This document shows positions 1 to 5,860 of a DNA stretch of 5,861 nucleotides, piece by piece (position 1 is the stretch's first letter; every line of letters starts with the position of its first letter). The notes under the pieces were generated by a model. The model was not told the DNA's origin, made no database searches, and worked only from the letters and a program-made list of their open reading frames with translations. This DNA is from an uncultured Clostridia bacterium (lineage in GTDB: Bacteria; Bacillota; Clostridia; Lachnospirales; Lachnospiraceae). The translations under genes and the position numbers were made by a program. The stretch spans positions 1 to 5,861 of the forward strand of contig CAMWWW010000160.1 of NCBI GenBank assembly GCA_947178015.1, given 5' to 3'.

Positions 1-11
1 CTTTTCTTTTG

Positions 12-202
12 TTATGCCCCAAAATGCCGGTTCCTATTATTTGACGCCTAGCAAAGCTAGGTGGGCAACCGCAACTGACATTCTGCCTTCCACTCGTAAG
101 GAGGCCTGACATCGTGCCAGCAATATAGGAATCCCGTAAACGTACACGTAGGTTCAAAGAAATAGGAGTATCGAACATCTCAGGAAGCATAAGCTTTTTA
201 CT
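12..202 (-). ncRNA. ssrS: 6S RNA, regulator of RNA polymerase
   Basis: 6S RNA mimics an open promoter, binds housekeeping sigma-factor RNA polymerase and damps transcription in stationary phase (known for the family). The minus-strand RNA can be folded by eye. Bases 184-192 pair with 12-20 (9 bp with two G-U pairs). After a 2-nt bulge (182-183), bases 176-181 pair with 21-26, giving a long closing stem with a 5' GAGATG like that of E. coli 6S. Bases 161-167 pair with 32-38 further in. A CCTAGC/GCTAGG hairpin with a 3-nt loop (47-61) lies where Firmicutes 6S RNAs carry a 3' central-bubble hairpin, and a GC-rich apical stem lies around 85-105. The length of about 190 nt fits the family. A consensus promoter places the start near 202. 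The 3' end is set by the helix; no terminator is visible because the window ends there. Identity rests on fold, size and remembered similarity, not on a covariance-model search. Confidence 0.86.
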
Positions 203-208
203 ACACTC

Positions 209-237
209 ATTATAATCTAATTTACCCAACTTTTCAA
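209..237 (-). promoter_or_regulatory. Sigma-A promoter of the 6S RNA gene
   Basis: On the minus strand a TTGAAA -35 box (232-237) and a perfect TATAAT -10 box (209-214) are separated by exactly 17 bp. Transcription should start near 202, ten bases before the closing helix of the 6S RNA. This fixes the strand of the RNA. An A/T-rich stretch lies upstream of the -35 box. Confidence 0.85.
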
Positions 238-292
238 GGATTTTCTCACAATATTGCAAATAACATTTATTTCCAAAGATGTCTTATTTATT

Positions 293-739
293 TTACTCAT
301 CACTTCCCAGATAGTGCATCTTGCCCTTCATTTCCTTGGGCTTCTCCCCAACCTCAAAGAGATCCATCTTCACAGCGCTCTCAAATTTTTTCGATGTGCG
401 GCTTGCACATTCCGGGCAGTATCTCCCAAATCGGATCTCTGCATTACACAGTTCGCATCGTATAAAAATATTGGATTCCTCTGGAATCTCAAGCCTTCCA
501 TCCTTTAGATACTGTGTGATCTGCTTCATGCTGACACCAGTGGCAGCGCTGACCATCGCCATCGTAGCTGAGCCATGCTCCCAGATATAATTCTTTACCC
601 TGTGAAACATCTCGTCGTCGATCGGTGTACATCGTGCACAATAACCATACCCAAATCCATAATAATAAAACATCGCACCACAGAATTTACACGTTCTGAT
701 TTCCTCCTTGAATTGTCCGTTTTCTCCAACTCTGGCCAT
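293..739 (-). CDS. YvyF-like protein: two zinc ribbons flanking a helix-turn-helix
   Basis: This 148-aa protein has three parts. An N-terminal zinc ribbon has cysteine pairs C17-x2-C20 and C34-x2-C37. A central segment of about residues 56-84 (from SATMAMVSAATGVSMKQI to the end of YLKDGRLEI) looks like a MerR/winged helix-turn-helix. A second zinc ribbon has C95-x2-C98 and C108-P-E-C111. A charged tail of about 37 residues follows. The order matches the YvyF family of Bacillus flagellar operons ('flagellar operon protein', function unassigned; known). DNA or RNA binding is inferred from the folds. The start is supported by a GGGAGGG ribosome site (746-752) six bases upstream. No flagellar gene is in the window, so a flagellar role cannot be argued from context. 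The gene is followed after about 55 bp by the 6S RNA promoter with no convincing terminator between, so some read-through into 6S is possible. Confidence 0.8.
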   Translation of the reverse strand: MARVGENGQFKEEIRTCKFCGAMFYYYGFGYGYCARCTPIDDEMFHRVKNYIWEHGSATMAMVSAATGVSMKQITQYLKDGRLEIPEESNIFIRCELCNAEIRFGRYCPECASRTSKKFESAVKMDLFEVGEKPKEMKGKMHYLGSDE

Positions 740-805
740 GAAATACCCTCCCTTTCATCTGAACAGTGCTGCATCCGTGCCTCACCTATAGATTACCTAA
801 AATTT

Positions 806-830
806 AAAGCAGATATACGCCACCTGCTTT
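806..830. other. 7-bp dyad in the probable leader of the YvyF-like gene
   Basis: AAAGCAG (806-812) and CTGCTTT (824-830) are perfect inverted repeats separated by 11 bases, about 70 bp upstream of the YvyF-like start codon. If the tentative promoter at 862-870 is right, the dyad sits about 25-50 nt into the leader RNA. It could be an operator or a small leader hairpin. On the plus strand two further T residues follow it, but no plus-strand gene precedes it, so a plus-strand terminator is unlikely. Confidence 0.35.
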
Positions 831-861
831 TTAGCGCGTGTTTGAAAAAGTCTTTATTTTT

Positions 862-870
862 ATATTAACA
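862..870 (-). promoter_or_regulatory. Tentative extended -10 promoter for the YvyF-like gene
   Basis: The minus strand reads TGTTAATAT, an extended -10 (TGn plus TAATAT, 862-867). No good -35 box lies 17 bp upstream; the closest, TTGTGG, is 20 bp away. It would give a leader of about 115 nt before the YvyF-like gene. AT-rich DNA yields such matches by chance. Confidence 0.3.
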
Positions 871-1013
871 CATTTTCCGCTGATTCACCACAATTTTTTT
901 TAAGAAAACAACCTTATTTTTTCCTATATCGGACTTATTTCCTAATAATCTAATTTTTCCTTATCTATAGTGTTCTACCTTTGAAAAAGAATACCTTCTC
1001 CAAAATCTCCCAC

Positions 1014-1047
1014 GAAAAAACCGCTCCATATCATCATACGGAGCAGT
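1014..1047 (-). terminator. Rho-independent terminator of pckA
   Basis: On the minus strand, about 40 nt after the pckA stop codon, ACTGCTCC (1040-1047) pairs with GGAGCGGT (1020-1027) with one G-U pair. The helix continues with GTAT/ATAT to give about 12 bp closed by a GATG loop, and is followed by a run of six T residues. This is a textbook intrinsic terminator and separates pckA from the YvyF-like gene. Confidence 0.9.
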
Positions 1048-1088
1048 TTTTCCTTATATTCCTTTATTTATAAATTTATAAGATAGAT

Positions 1089-2792
1089 TTATAATGCATT
1101 AACCAGCTTCTTCAATGCCTCTAACGCCTCGTCAGGAAGCTTGTCATAGCCTTCCTTCTTCGTTGAGAAGTCCTCTACAGCCTTCACACGTGTCTGCATA
1201 GCGTTCTTTAACTGGTTCTTGTAGTCTGCATCGTTGAGATCGGGTGTAAAATCACCTGTCTTGCCGGACCAGTCGTTCATAATCTCGATATCCTCAAATG
1301 GTCCCCACTGCTCAAACTGTGCTTTTCCTTCTACAATAGTCTCAAGAATTCCAAGTGTATCAGCAGGTTTTACCTTCTTGCCCATAAAGTCTCCAGTGTT
1401 GACAATATAGCAGTCTACATTCTTCTCCTGAACCAGCTTCTTGAACTTCTCATAGTCATTTACCAGAGGATAGGTTCTGAAAGGATTCGCATATGGCACG
1501 ATACGAATTGCGTTCAAGTCTGTTCCTGCTGCCACACGCTCTGCGGAGGATGTCTTTGTGGCAAGTGTAGCTCCCATAACGGATGCAAGGGCAGCTCCCT
1601 TTAACTTCACTATCGGAGGAATGGTAGGGTCCTTCATAATCCAGAAAATAGCATTAACAGGAGCATCAATCTTATCTACACGGTTTGGAGACCACAGCTT
1701 AGACTTAATCGCACGGCCGTTTCCATTTCTGATATCCTCTGTCACAAGCTGAACCTTTCCATCTTCATCCAGTGTAGCGGAGCAGTTCTGTGCCGTCAAA
1801 AGATATTTGTTGTCTGGACAGCCTGTAGGATAATCTGCTGTCTTATCAAAATAAGTAGGCTCAAGCGCAACGGATGCACAAGTATCGGTATTGATAATAA
1901 ATGCATCATCATGAAGAACCTTAATTTCATACTTGCCATTATGCTTTGCATGTGTCAATGTAGACTTACCAGATCCGGACAGACCATAAACAGAAGCAAC
2001 AAACTTGCTGCCGTCTGCCAATGTGTACTCCTTCTGTCCGCCATGGCAGGAAGCGTAGCCATTTCTATTTGCAATCGCCCAAGCCATAGTAAGTGTGCCC
2101 TTCTTGTGCTCTCCAAAATATCTCATTCCAAGAATTGCTGCACAGTTCTCATTGGTATCAAAATAGCAGAGAGTAAGCGGATCGCTTAAGCAGCTATAGT
2201 CAACGTCAGGACGGTTGCCCGGTGTCCACTGCGGATCAGAGAAGATATAGATATCTGCTTCCTTTCCATCTCCTACTGCCTTAGAATTTTTGTACATCTT
2301 TACATATTCATCAGACATATACTGGAAGTTGATCATCCAGTTGTAAAGCAGATTTTCCTCTCCCTCTGGAATCAGAAGATGTGCTTTTACCATAAATTCT
2401 GGATCAAGACCAACAAAACACTCTGCATGATACATCGTCTTCCAGCGTGTCTCATAAACAGCATCCATCACTACCTTATCCAGCTTTGCATCATCTACGC
2501 CCGGCTCGCCCTTAATGCGGCGTGCGGTTGCGTAACGTCCGGTAACAGCGCCATCATTAAATAAAAGAACTTTTGCGTCCTTGTCCAGACCAAATTCTTC
2601 TCCTCTATATACAGGCATGTCCGTCACGATCGTTCCGGGCGAATTTTTAGCCATATCATAAGCTTCCTTTAAGGTATTAACCTTCACTACATTGTTTCCG
2701 TAAAAGGCAGCCTCGATAATAGAACGAGTCTTGGAAAAACCAACTTTTCCAGCGCCGATCTCGCTGATTGGATAATAAGCTTTTGTTGCCAT
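1089..2792 (-). CDS. pckA: Phosphoenolpyruvate carboxykinase (ATP)
   Basis: This cytoplasmic enzyme interconverts oxaloacetate plus ATP with PEP, CO2 and ADP. In fermentative anaerobes the PEP-carboxylating, ATP-yielding direction is often proposed (inference here). Visible motifs, compared with E. coli PckA, are: GRYATARR (85-92) at the substrate-binding arginine region; YFGEHKKG (225-232), equivalent to E. coli YGGEMKKG with its metal-ligand lysine; H250, matching the metal-binding histidine; the P-loop GLSGSGKST (270-278); the kinase-2 acidic pair HDD (294-296); and NRVDK (370-374) at the conserved arginine. The length of 567 aa is somewhat above the usual 520-540, with an extended lysine-rich C-terminus. 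The P-loop reads GSGKS where E. coli has GTGKT, and the kinase-2 motif has HDD where E. coli has GDD, so this is a divergent subgroup. The start is backed by AAGGAGG (2800-2806) seven bases upstream. It appears monocistronic, with its own promoter and terminator. Confidence 0.94.
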   Translation of the reverse strand: MATKAYYPISEIGAGKVGFSKTRSIIEAAFYGNNVVKVNTLKEAYDMAKNSPGTIVTDMPVYRGEEFGLDKDAKVLLFNDGAVTGRYATARRIKGEPGVDDAKLDKVVMDAVYETRWKTMYHAECFVGLDPEFMVKAHLLIPEGEENLLYNWMINFQYMSDEYVKMYKNSKAVGDGKEADIYIFSDPQWTPGNRPDVDYSCLSDPLTLCYFDTNENCAAILGMRYFGEHKKGTLTMAWAIANRNGYASCHGGQKEYTLADGSKFVASVYGLSGSGKSTLTHAKHNGKYEIKVLHDDAFIINTDTCASVALEPTYFDKTADYPTGCPDNKYLLTAQNCSATLDEDGKVQLVTEDIRNGNGRAIKSKLWSPNRVDKIDAPVNAIFWIMKDPTIPPIVKLKGAALASVMGATLATKTSSAERVAAGTDLNAIRIVPYANPFRTYPLVNDYEKFKKLVQEKNVDCYIVNTGDFMGKKVKPADTLGILETIVEGKAQFEQWGPFEDIEIMNDWSGKTGDFTPDLNDADYKNQLKNAMQTRVKAVEDFSTKKEGYDKLPDEALEALKKLVNAL

Positions 2793-2828
2793 CGTATTTC
2801 CTCCTTCAATAATGAAAAATTTGTATTT

Positions 2829-2857
2829 ATTATCTCATTTCAGGAAAAAAAAGTCAA
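2829..2857 (-). promoter_or_regulatory. Sigma-A promoter of pckA
   Basis: A TTGACT -35 box (2852-2857) and a GATAAT -10 box (2829-2834) on the minus strand are separated by exactly 17 bp, with a run of eight T residues in the spacer. The predicted start near 2822 leaves a leader of about 30 nt containing the AAGGAGG ribosome site, too short for a riboswitch. I see no catabolite-response (cre-like) palindrome overlapping it. Confidence 0.8.
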
Positions 2858-2901
2858 GCGGGCAGAGAGAGAAAATCTATTAAATAACTATAAAATGTTG
2901 T

Positions 2902-2935
2902 GGCGGCCCAGCCAGCCGCTCCTCTTTTCGCCGCC
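2902..2935 (-). terminator. Weak candidate terminator of the RsmF-like gene
   Basis: Four bases past the stop codon, the minus strand carries GGCGGC (2930-2935) matched by GCCGCC (2902-2907). An alternative tighter hairpin is GCGGC/GCCGC with a 7-nt loop (2903-2919). The RNA then reads ACAACATTTTATAG, with only four consecutive T residues, so intrinsic termination would be inefficient. The position between two same-strand genes that each look separately expressed supports some terminator function. Confidence 0.4.
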
Positions 2936-2939
2936 CCTT

Positions 2940-4301
2940 TTAGACGGTCCGCAATCCCTTCGGATAATGATTTTTTAATACTCCATTGTTTACCTTCCCC
3001 CAACCGATGCTGTATCCATCCACAAGTACCAGACACCAGCCGTTCGCCGGCAATTCTCGACCATTCTGAACCGATATGCTCTCCCCGCGCAGATATGCCC
3101 TGATATGCTCTGAGTCGGAAGAAAAATGAATGGTATTTGCCGCCTCTTCCTCCCGCAGTGCCATAGCAAGCGCATGGGAGGGATCAAACCGATTCTTTTT
3201 CAGAGTGCCAAGATGTAATCCGGGGCGCTCTATCTTCAAACCTTTTATTTCTGTCATTGCTTCTGGAAGCAGATAAAGCTGATCGCCAAACAGAATGTAA
3301 TTTTCTCTGGGAAGCACCAGCCCTATTCCCTTTTTAAATACCTCATAATCCGTCAAAAGCCTTTTGTCCTTTAACTCCTTATGCGTAAGCGGCGAGATTG
3401 GCTCTTTTCCCCATTCTCCTTTTTTTAACACTGCCAGAAAATGCCCTTCTCCCTCCAGATGGTGGGGATATAATCGGTATGCCCCCGGTATCCGACAAGC
3501 TACAAAACTTTTCGGCACAGCGCGCTTTATCGGAAAATATTCCTTATGCTCCTCCAAAAAAGCTTCTACCACCTCCTCATCCTCCTCCGGGGAAAAGGTA
3601 CAAGTGGAATAGACCATACAGCCGCCGGGACAAAGCATCCGATGCGCTGCCTCTAAAATCTTTTTCTGGCGGGCAGCACACATAGCAACCTGATCCAACG
3701 ACCACTCTGCTCTGGCATTTTCATCCTTTCGAAACATCCCCTCACCCGAACAGGGGGCATCTACCACAATCCGATCAAAAAATTCTGGAAAATATACAGC
3801 AAGACGTTCCGGCGTCTCGTTTGTCACCACCGTATTGGTAAGTCCCATGCGCTCAACATTCTGCGACAGTATCTTCGCCCTCTGCGGATGGATCTCATTC
3901 GACAAAAGAAAACCAGTATGGTTTAGCTTTGCACCAATATGAGAAGTCTTCCCTCCCGGAGCAGCACAGAGATCCAACACTCGTTCACCGGGTTTTGGCA
4001 TCAACATCTCCACAACCGCCATAGCACTTGGCTCCTGAATATAATACAGCCCTGCCTCATGCAAAGGATGCTTGCCGGGATAATCCTCTGCATCATAATA
4101 AAAGCCTGTATCGCACCACTCCACAGGAGAAAGATGAAAGTCGGTAATGGAGCGCAACGTCTCGCCACTTAGCTTTGTCGTATTGACACGCAGACCATAT
4201 GCACGCTCCCTATCATAACTTCTCAGAAAATCCGGGTACTCTTCTTTCAGCTCCATTTCCATGCGTTTTCGAAATTCTTCCGGTAATTTTACCTGCTGCA
4301 T
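2940..4301 (-). CDS. rsmF: RsmF-type 16S rRNA cytosine-C5 methyltransferase
   Basis: This 453-aa SAM-dependent enzyme belongs to the NOL1/NOP2/Sun (RsmB/RsmF) family, which makes 5-methylcytosine in rRNA. Residues 1-90 form the N-terminal RNA-binding part (YGLRVNT, HEAGLYYIQEPSAM). The Rossmann core shows the SAM motif DLCAAPGGKTSH (110-121), the acidic turn NEIHPQR (135-141), DAPCSGEGMF (181-190, with the product-release cysteine C184) and STCTF (232-236, with the nucleophile C234). Residues of about 300-453 form the RsmF-type C-terminal extension, ending in a PUA-like segment (CLVLVDGYSIGWGKVNNGVLKNHYPKGLR region). This tail distinguishes it from RsmB, whose extra NusB-like domain is N-terminal. 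The exact target base (C1407 in E. coli) is inferred only. The start has an AAAGGA site (4311-4316) nine bases upstream. I find no good sigma-A promoter for it in the 60-bp divergent gap. Confidence 0.9.
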   Translation of the reverse strand: MQQVKLPEEFRKRMEMELKEEYPDFLRSYDRERAYGLRVNTTKLSGETLRSITDFHLSPVEWCDTGFYYDAEDYPGKHPLHEAGLYYIQEPSAMAVVEMLMPKPGERVLDLCAAPGGKTSHIGAKLNHTGFLLSNEIHPQRAKILSQNVERMGLTNTVVTNETPERLAVYFPEFFDRIVVDAPCSGEGMFRKDENARAEWSLDQVAMCAARQKKILEAAHRMLCPGGCMVYSTCTFSPEEDEEVVEAFLEEHKEYFPIKRAVPKSFVACRIPGAYRLYPHHLEGEGHFLAVLKKGEWGKEPISPLTHKELKDKRLLTDYEVFKKGIGLVLPRENYILFGDQLYLLPEAMTEIKGLKIERPGLHLGTLKKNRFDPSHALAMALREEEAANTIHFSSDSEHIRAYLRGESISVQNGRELPANGWCLVLVDGYSIGWGKVNNGVLKNHYPKGLRTV

Positions 4302-4302
4302 A

Positions 4303-4331
4303 TTGACGAATCCTTTCTTTCGTTCTATGAT
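4303..4331 (+). promoter_or_regulatory. Sigma-A promoter of the ProXp-like gene
   Basis: On the plus strand TTGACG (4303-4308) and TATGAT (4326-4331) are separated by exactly 17 bp, giving a start near 4338 and a leader of about 24 nt. The -35 box begins one base beyond the start codon of the divergent RsmF-like gene and the promoter covers that gene's ribosome site region, so the two genes share a very tight control region. Confidence 0.75.
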
Positions 4332-4345
4332 ATATGTTATTTATT

Positions 4346-4353
4346 GGAAGGAG
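4346..4353 (+). promoter_or_regulatory. Ribosome binding site that decides the ProXp-like start
   Basis: GGAAGGAG lies eight bases before the ATG at 4362. An in-frame TTG at 4344 would overlap this site and has no ribosome site of its own, so 4362 is the start. Confidence 0.85.
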
Positions 4354-4361
4354 ATACGATT

Positions 4362-4922
4362 ATGTCCACTGTCAAATCTATTGTATATCATGGACGCCCA
4401 GAAATAGAAACCGGACGTCCCTCTGTGGAAATTTACACCTACGACATCCTTGATAAACTACACATCCCTTTTTTGCGCGTCGATCACGAGGCTGTCCACA
4501 CCATAGCAGACTGCTCCCATGTAGACGCCATGCTTGAGATAGAAATCTGCAAAAATCTCTTTCTGTGCAACCATCAAAAAACCGCGTTTTACCTTCTTCT
4601 CATGCCCGGCGCAAAAAAATTTAAAACCTCTGTATTTTCAAAACAAATTGGAAGCTCACGGCTCTCTTTTGCCCCTCCTGAATATCTCAAGGATCTCCTT
4701 GGACTCACTCCGGGATCGGTGACCATTCTTGGACTTATCCATGACACCAAACACCAAGTCCGCCTTTTTATGGATCGAGCAATCGCAGAAAGCACTTACC
4801 TTGGCTGTCACCCTTGTATCAATACGGCAAGCCTGAGAATCAAAACTCAAGATATTTTTGAAACATTTCTGCCCTTTACTGGACACACTGCACAGCTTGT
4901 CGATCTGCCAGACGAGCCATAA
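4362..4922 (+). CDS. ProXp/PrdX-like aminoacyl-tRNA deacylase (YbaK domain)
   Basis: This 186-aa protein is a stand-alone prolyl-tRNA-synthetase editing-type domain. Such proteins hydrolyse mischarged tRNA in trans, typically Ala-tRNA(Pro) for ProXp-ala; clostridial members are often named PrdX (family knowledge). Visible features are an N-terminal helix region with YDILDKLHIPF (27-37), DHEAVHTI (41-48), the KNLFL motif at 64-68 whose lysine aligns with the functional lysine of the family, YLLLMPGAKKF (77-87), LLGLTPGSVTILGLIHD (112-128), HPCINTASL (150-158) and the C-terminal FTGH (172-175). The size matches free-standing members (about 160-190 aa), and no synthetase domain is attached. It is divergent from the RsmF-like gene, sharing a translation theme, and converges on the beta-helix gene 68 bp away. 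The substrate amino acid cannot be read from the sequence. Confidence 0.88.
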   Translation: MSTVKSIVYHGRPEIETGRPSVEIYTYDILDKLHIPFLRVDHEAVHTIADCSHVDAMLEIEICKNLFLCNHQKTAFYLLLMPGAKKFKTSVFSKQIGSSRLSFAPPEYLKDLLGLTPGSVTILGLIHDTKHQVRLFMDRAIAESTYLGCHPCINTASLRIKTQDIFETFLPFTGHTAQLVDLPDEP

Positions 4923-4990
4923 TAAAGCCCCTTTATCATCCAAAAAGCAAATATTTACGCCCCGTTTCCCTGCCGCTTATGACTCCCCTA

Positions 4991-5668
4991 CTACTTATCG
5001 GCATTTTTCTGCGCAACCTCGCCCTGCTTTTTATAAATGCTATTTTCAGCAATGACACCGCGAACCATAGACAGCGGATAAATATTGACATTTCTTCCCA
5101 CAACAGTACCCGGATTCAACACCGTACCACAGCCGACCTCCACATAATCGCCAAGCATTGCCCCAAACTTTTTCATACCGGTCTCCAGATCTCCCTCCGG
5201 CGTATGCAGCACCACCAGCTTCTTATCCGATTTCACGTTCGAAGTAATGGAACCTGCTCCCATATGAGAACAATACCCCAAAATAGAATCCCCGACATAA
5301 TTATAATGCGGAACCTGAACCTTATTAAATAAAATAACATTCTTAAGCTCGGTAGAATTTCCCACCACAGCACCCTCTCCTACAATGGCGTTGCCGCGGA
5401 TAAAAGCACAATGACGAATCTCCGCGCCCTTGCCAATAATCGCTGGTCCATGGATCGCCGCTGAGGGAGCAACACTTGCATCCTTTGCAATCCAGACATC
5501 TTCTCCCTGCTGTATGTACTCCTCCTCCGAAAGCTGGCTGCCAAGAGCACGAATAAACTCACCTATTTTCGGAAGAACCTCCCATGGATACATGGTTTCA
5601 CAAAGCAGCTTGGAAGCGATTGTCTGGGATAAATCATATAAATTCACTGTTTTCATAGCATCATACAT
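4991..5668 (-). CDS. GlmU C-terminal-like left-handed beta-helix acyltransferase
   Basis: This 225-aa protein has a helical N-terminus (about 1-55) followed by hexapeptide repeats from about 58 to 205, which form a left-handed parallel beta-helix. VPHYNYVGDS (119-128) and HMGAGSITSN (135-144) match the GlmU acetyltransferase segments AGHLTYLGD and NIGAGTITCN, so the catalytic histidine of GlmU is kept (H121). The GlmU uridyltransferase (pyrophosphorylase) domain is absent, so labels such as 'UDP-GlcNAc pyrophosphorylase' would be misleading. A role in acetylating or binding an amino-sugar phosphate or nucleotide sugar is inferred; the substrate is unknown. The start at 5668 has AAAGGAG (5678-5684) nine bases upstream. 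The in-frame ATG at 5710 lies inside the -10 box of the promoter and has no ribosome site, so it is rejected. Confidence 0.85.
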   Translation of the reverse strand: MYDAMKTVNLYDLSQTIASKLLCETMYPWEVLPKIGEFIRALGSQLSEEEYIQQGEDVWIAKDASVAPSAAIHGPAIIGKGAEIRHCAFIRGNAIVGEGAVVGNSTELKNVILFNKVQVPHYNYVGDSILGYCSHMGAGSITSNVKSDKKLVVLHTPEGDLETGMKKFGAMLGDYVEVGCGTVLNPGTVVGRNVNIYPLSMVRGVIAENSIYKKQGEVAQKNADK

Positions 5669-5677
5669 TGCATCTTT

Positions 5678-5684
5678 CTCCTTT
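5678..5684 (-). promoter_or_regulatory. Ribosome binding site that decides the beta-helix gene start
   Basis: AAAGGAG on the minus strand lies nine bases before the ATG at 5668. It supports a 225-residue product over the 239-residue reading from 5710. Confidence 0.8.
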
Positions 5685-5705
5685 ACATTTAAAATACGCA
5701 ATCCA

Positions 5706-5735
5706 ATCATAACAATCGAATCACGTACATGTCAA
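5706..5735 (-). promoter_or_regulatory. Sigma-A promoter of the beta-helix gene
   Basis: A perfect TTGACA -35 box (5730-5735) and a TATGAT -10 box (5706-5711) on the minus strand are separated by 18 bp, with a start expected near 5699 and a leader of about 30 nt. The TGA stop of the upstream partial gene (5732-5734) lies within the -35 box, and a non-used ATG lies within the -10 box. Confidence 0.8.
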
Positions 5736-5860
5736 GCATAGTTTTTATAATAACTGACATCTTTGAAAAACTTATTCTTTTTCAGAAACAGATTATAATT
5801 CGTTGCATCATTTTCGAGAAAGGTCCGCATAGCCAGCGCTGCTATTTCCTCCGTCACCCC
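5732..5860 (-). CDS. C-terminal end of an unidentified protein (partial)
   Basis: An open frame enters from the right edge and ends at TGA 5732-5734, giving 42 residues with the upstream part outside the window. The fragment starts GVTEEIAALAMRTF and ends FFKDVSYYKNYA. It is helical-looking at first (EEIAALAMRTFLEN) and then rich in Lys, Phe, Tyr and Asn. I do not recognise the family and see no catalytic motif. Coding potential is supported by protein-like composition, by the strand shared with the downstream gene, and by the tight fit of its stop codon with the next promoter. A chance open frame of 43 codons cannot be excluded. Confidence 0.6.
   Translation of the reverse strand, partial: GVTEEIAALAMRTFLENDATNYNLFLKKNKFFKDVSYYKNYA

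Larger units (their letters stand above)
740..1088. other. AT-rich intergenic stretch without a convincing gene
   Basis: These 349 bases separate pckA from the YvyF-like gene. From right to left they hold the pckA terminator (1014-1047), a very AT-rich segment (about 840-1010), a tentative promoter (862-870), a dyad (806-830) and the ribosome site of the YvyF-like gene (746-752). The AT-rich segment contains degenerate direct repeats of a TTATTTTTTCCTAT-like unit near 912-928, 934-944 and 951-967. I found no open frame in it with a ribosome site and a plausible protein. Confidence 0.6.

Noticed and set aside
1..202. Plus-strand RNA, SRP RNA or riboswitch reading of the left-edge structured region
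   Set aside because: The consensus promoter lies on the minus strand and the closing stem gains G-U pairs only in the minus-strand RNA. SRP and RNase P signature motifs are absent.
595..774. A 59-codon minus-strand frame starting with ATG at 774 and overlapping the YvyF-like gene in another frame
   Set aside because: It has only a weak GAGG-like site upstream, its sequence is not protein-like, and the overlapped gene has a clear domain structure.
254..868. Plus-strand open frames opposite the YvyF-like gene and its leader
   Set aside because: They lack ribosome sites, and the minus-strand frame shows paired CxxC motifs typical of a real protein.
1558..2564. Plus-strand open frames inside pckA
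   Set aside because: They lie opposite a strongly recognised enzyme and have no family features.
2854..3187. Short minus- and plus-strand frames around the 3' end of the RsmF-like gene
   Set aside because: They overlap its conserved C-terminal domain in other frames and the GC-rich hairpin, and no ribosome site supports them.
4344..4346. In-frame TTG as start of the ProXp-like gene
   Set aside because: It overlaps the ribosome site that serves the ATG at 4362 and has none of its own.
4370..4375. TTGACA on the minus strand as a -35 box for the RsmF-like gene
   Set aside because: No acceptable -10 hexamer lies 16-18 bp downstream of it.
4922..4936. ATAAAG-CCC-CTTTAT dyad in the convergent gap as a bidirectional terminator
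   Set aside because: The stem is only 6 bp and mostly A/T, and no T run follows on either strand, so efficient termination is doubtful.
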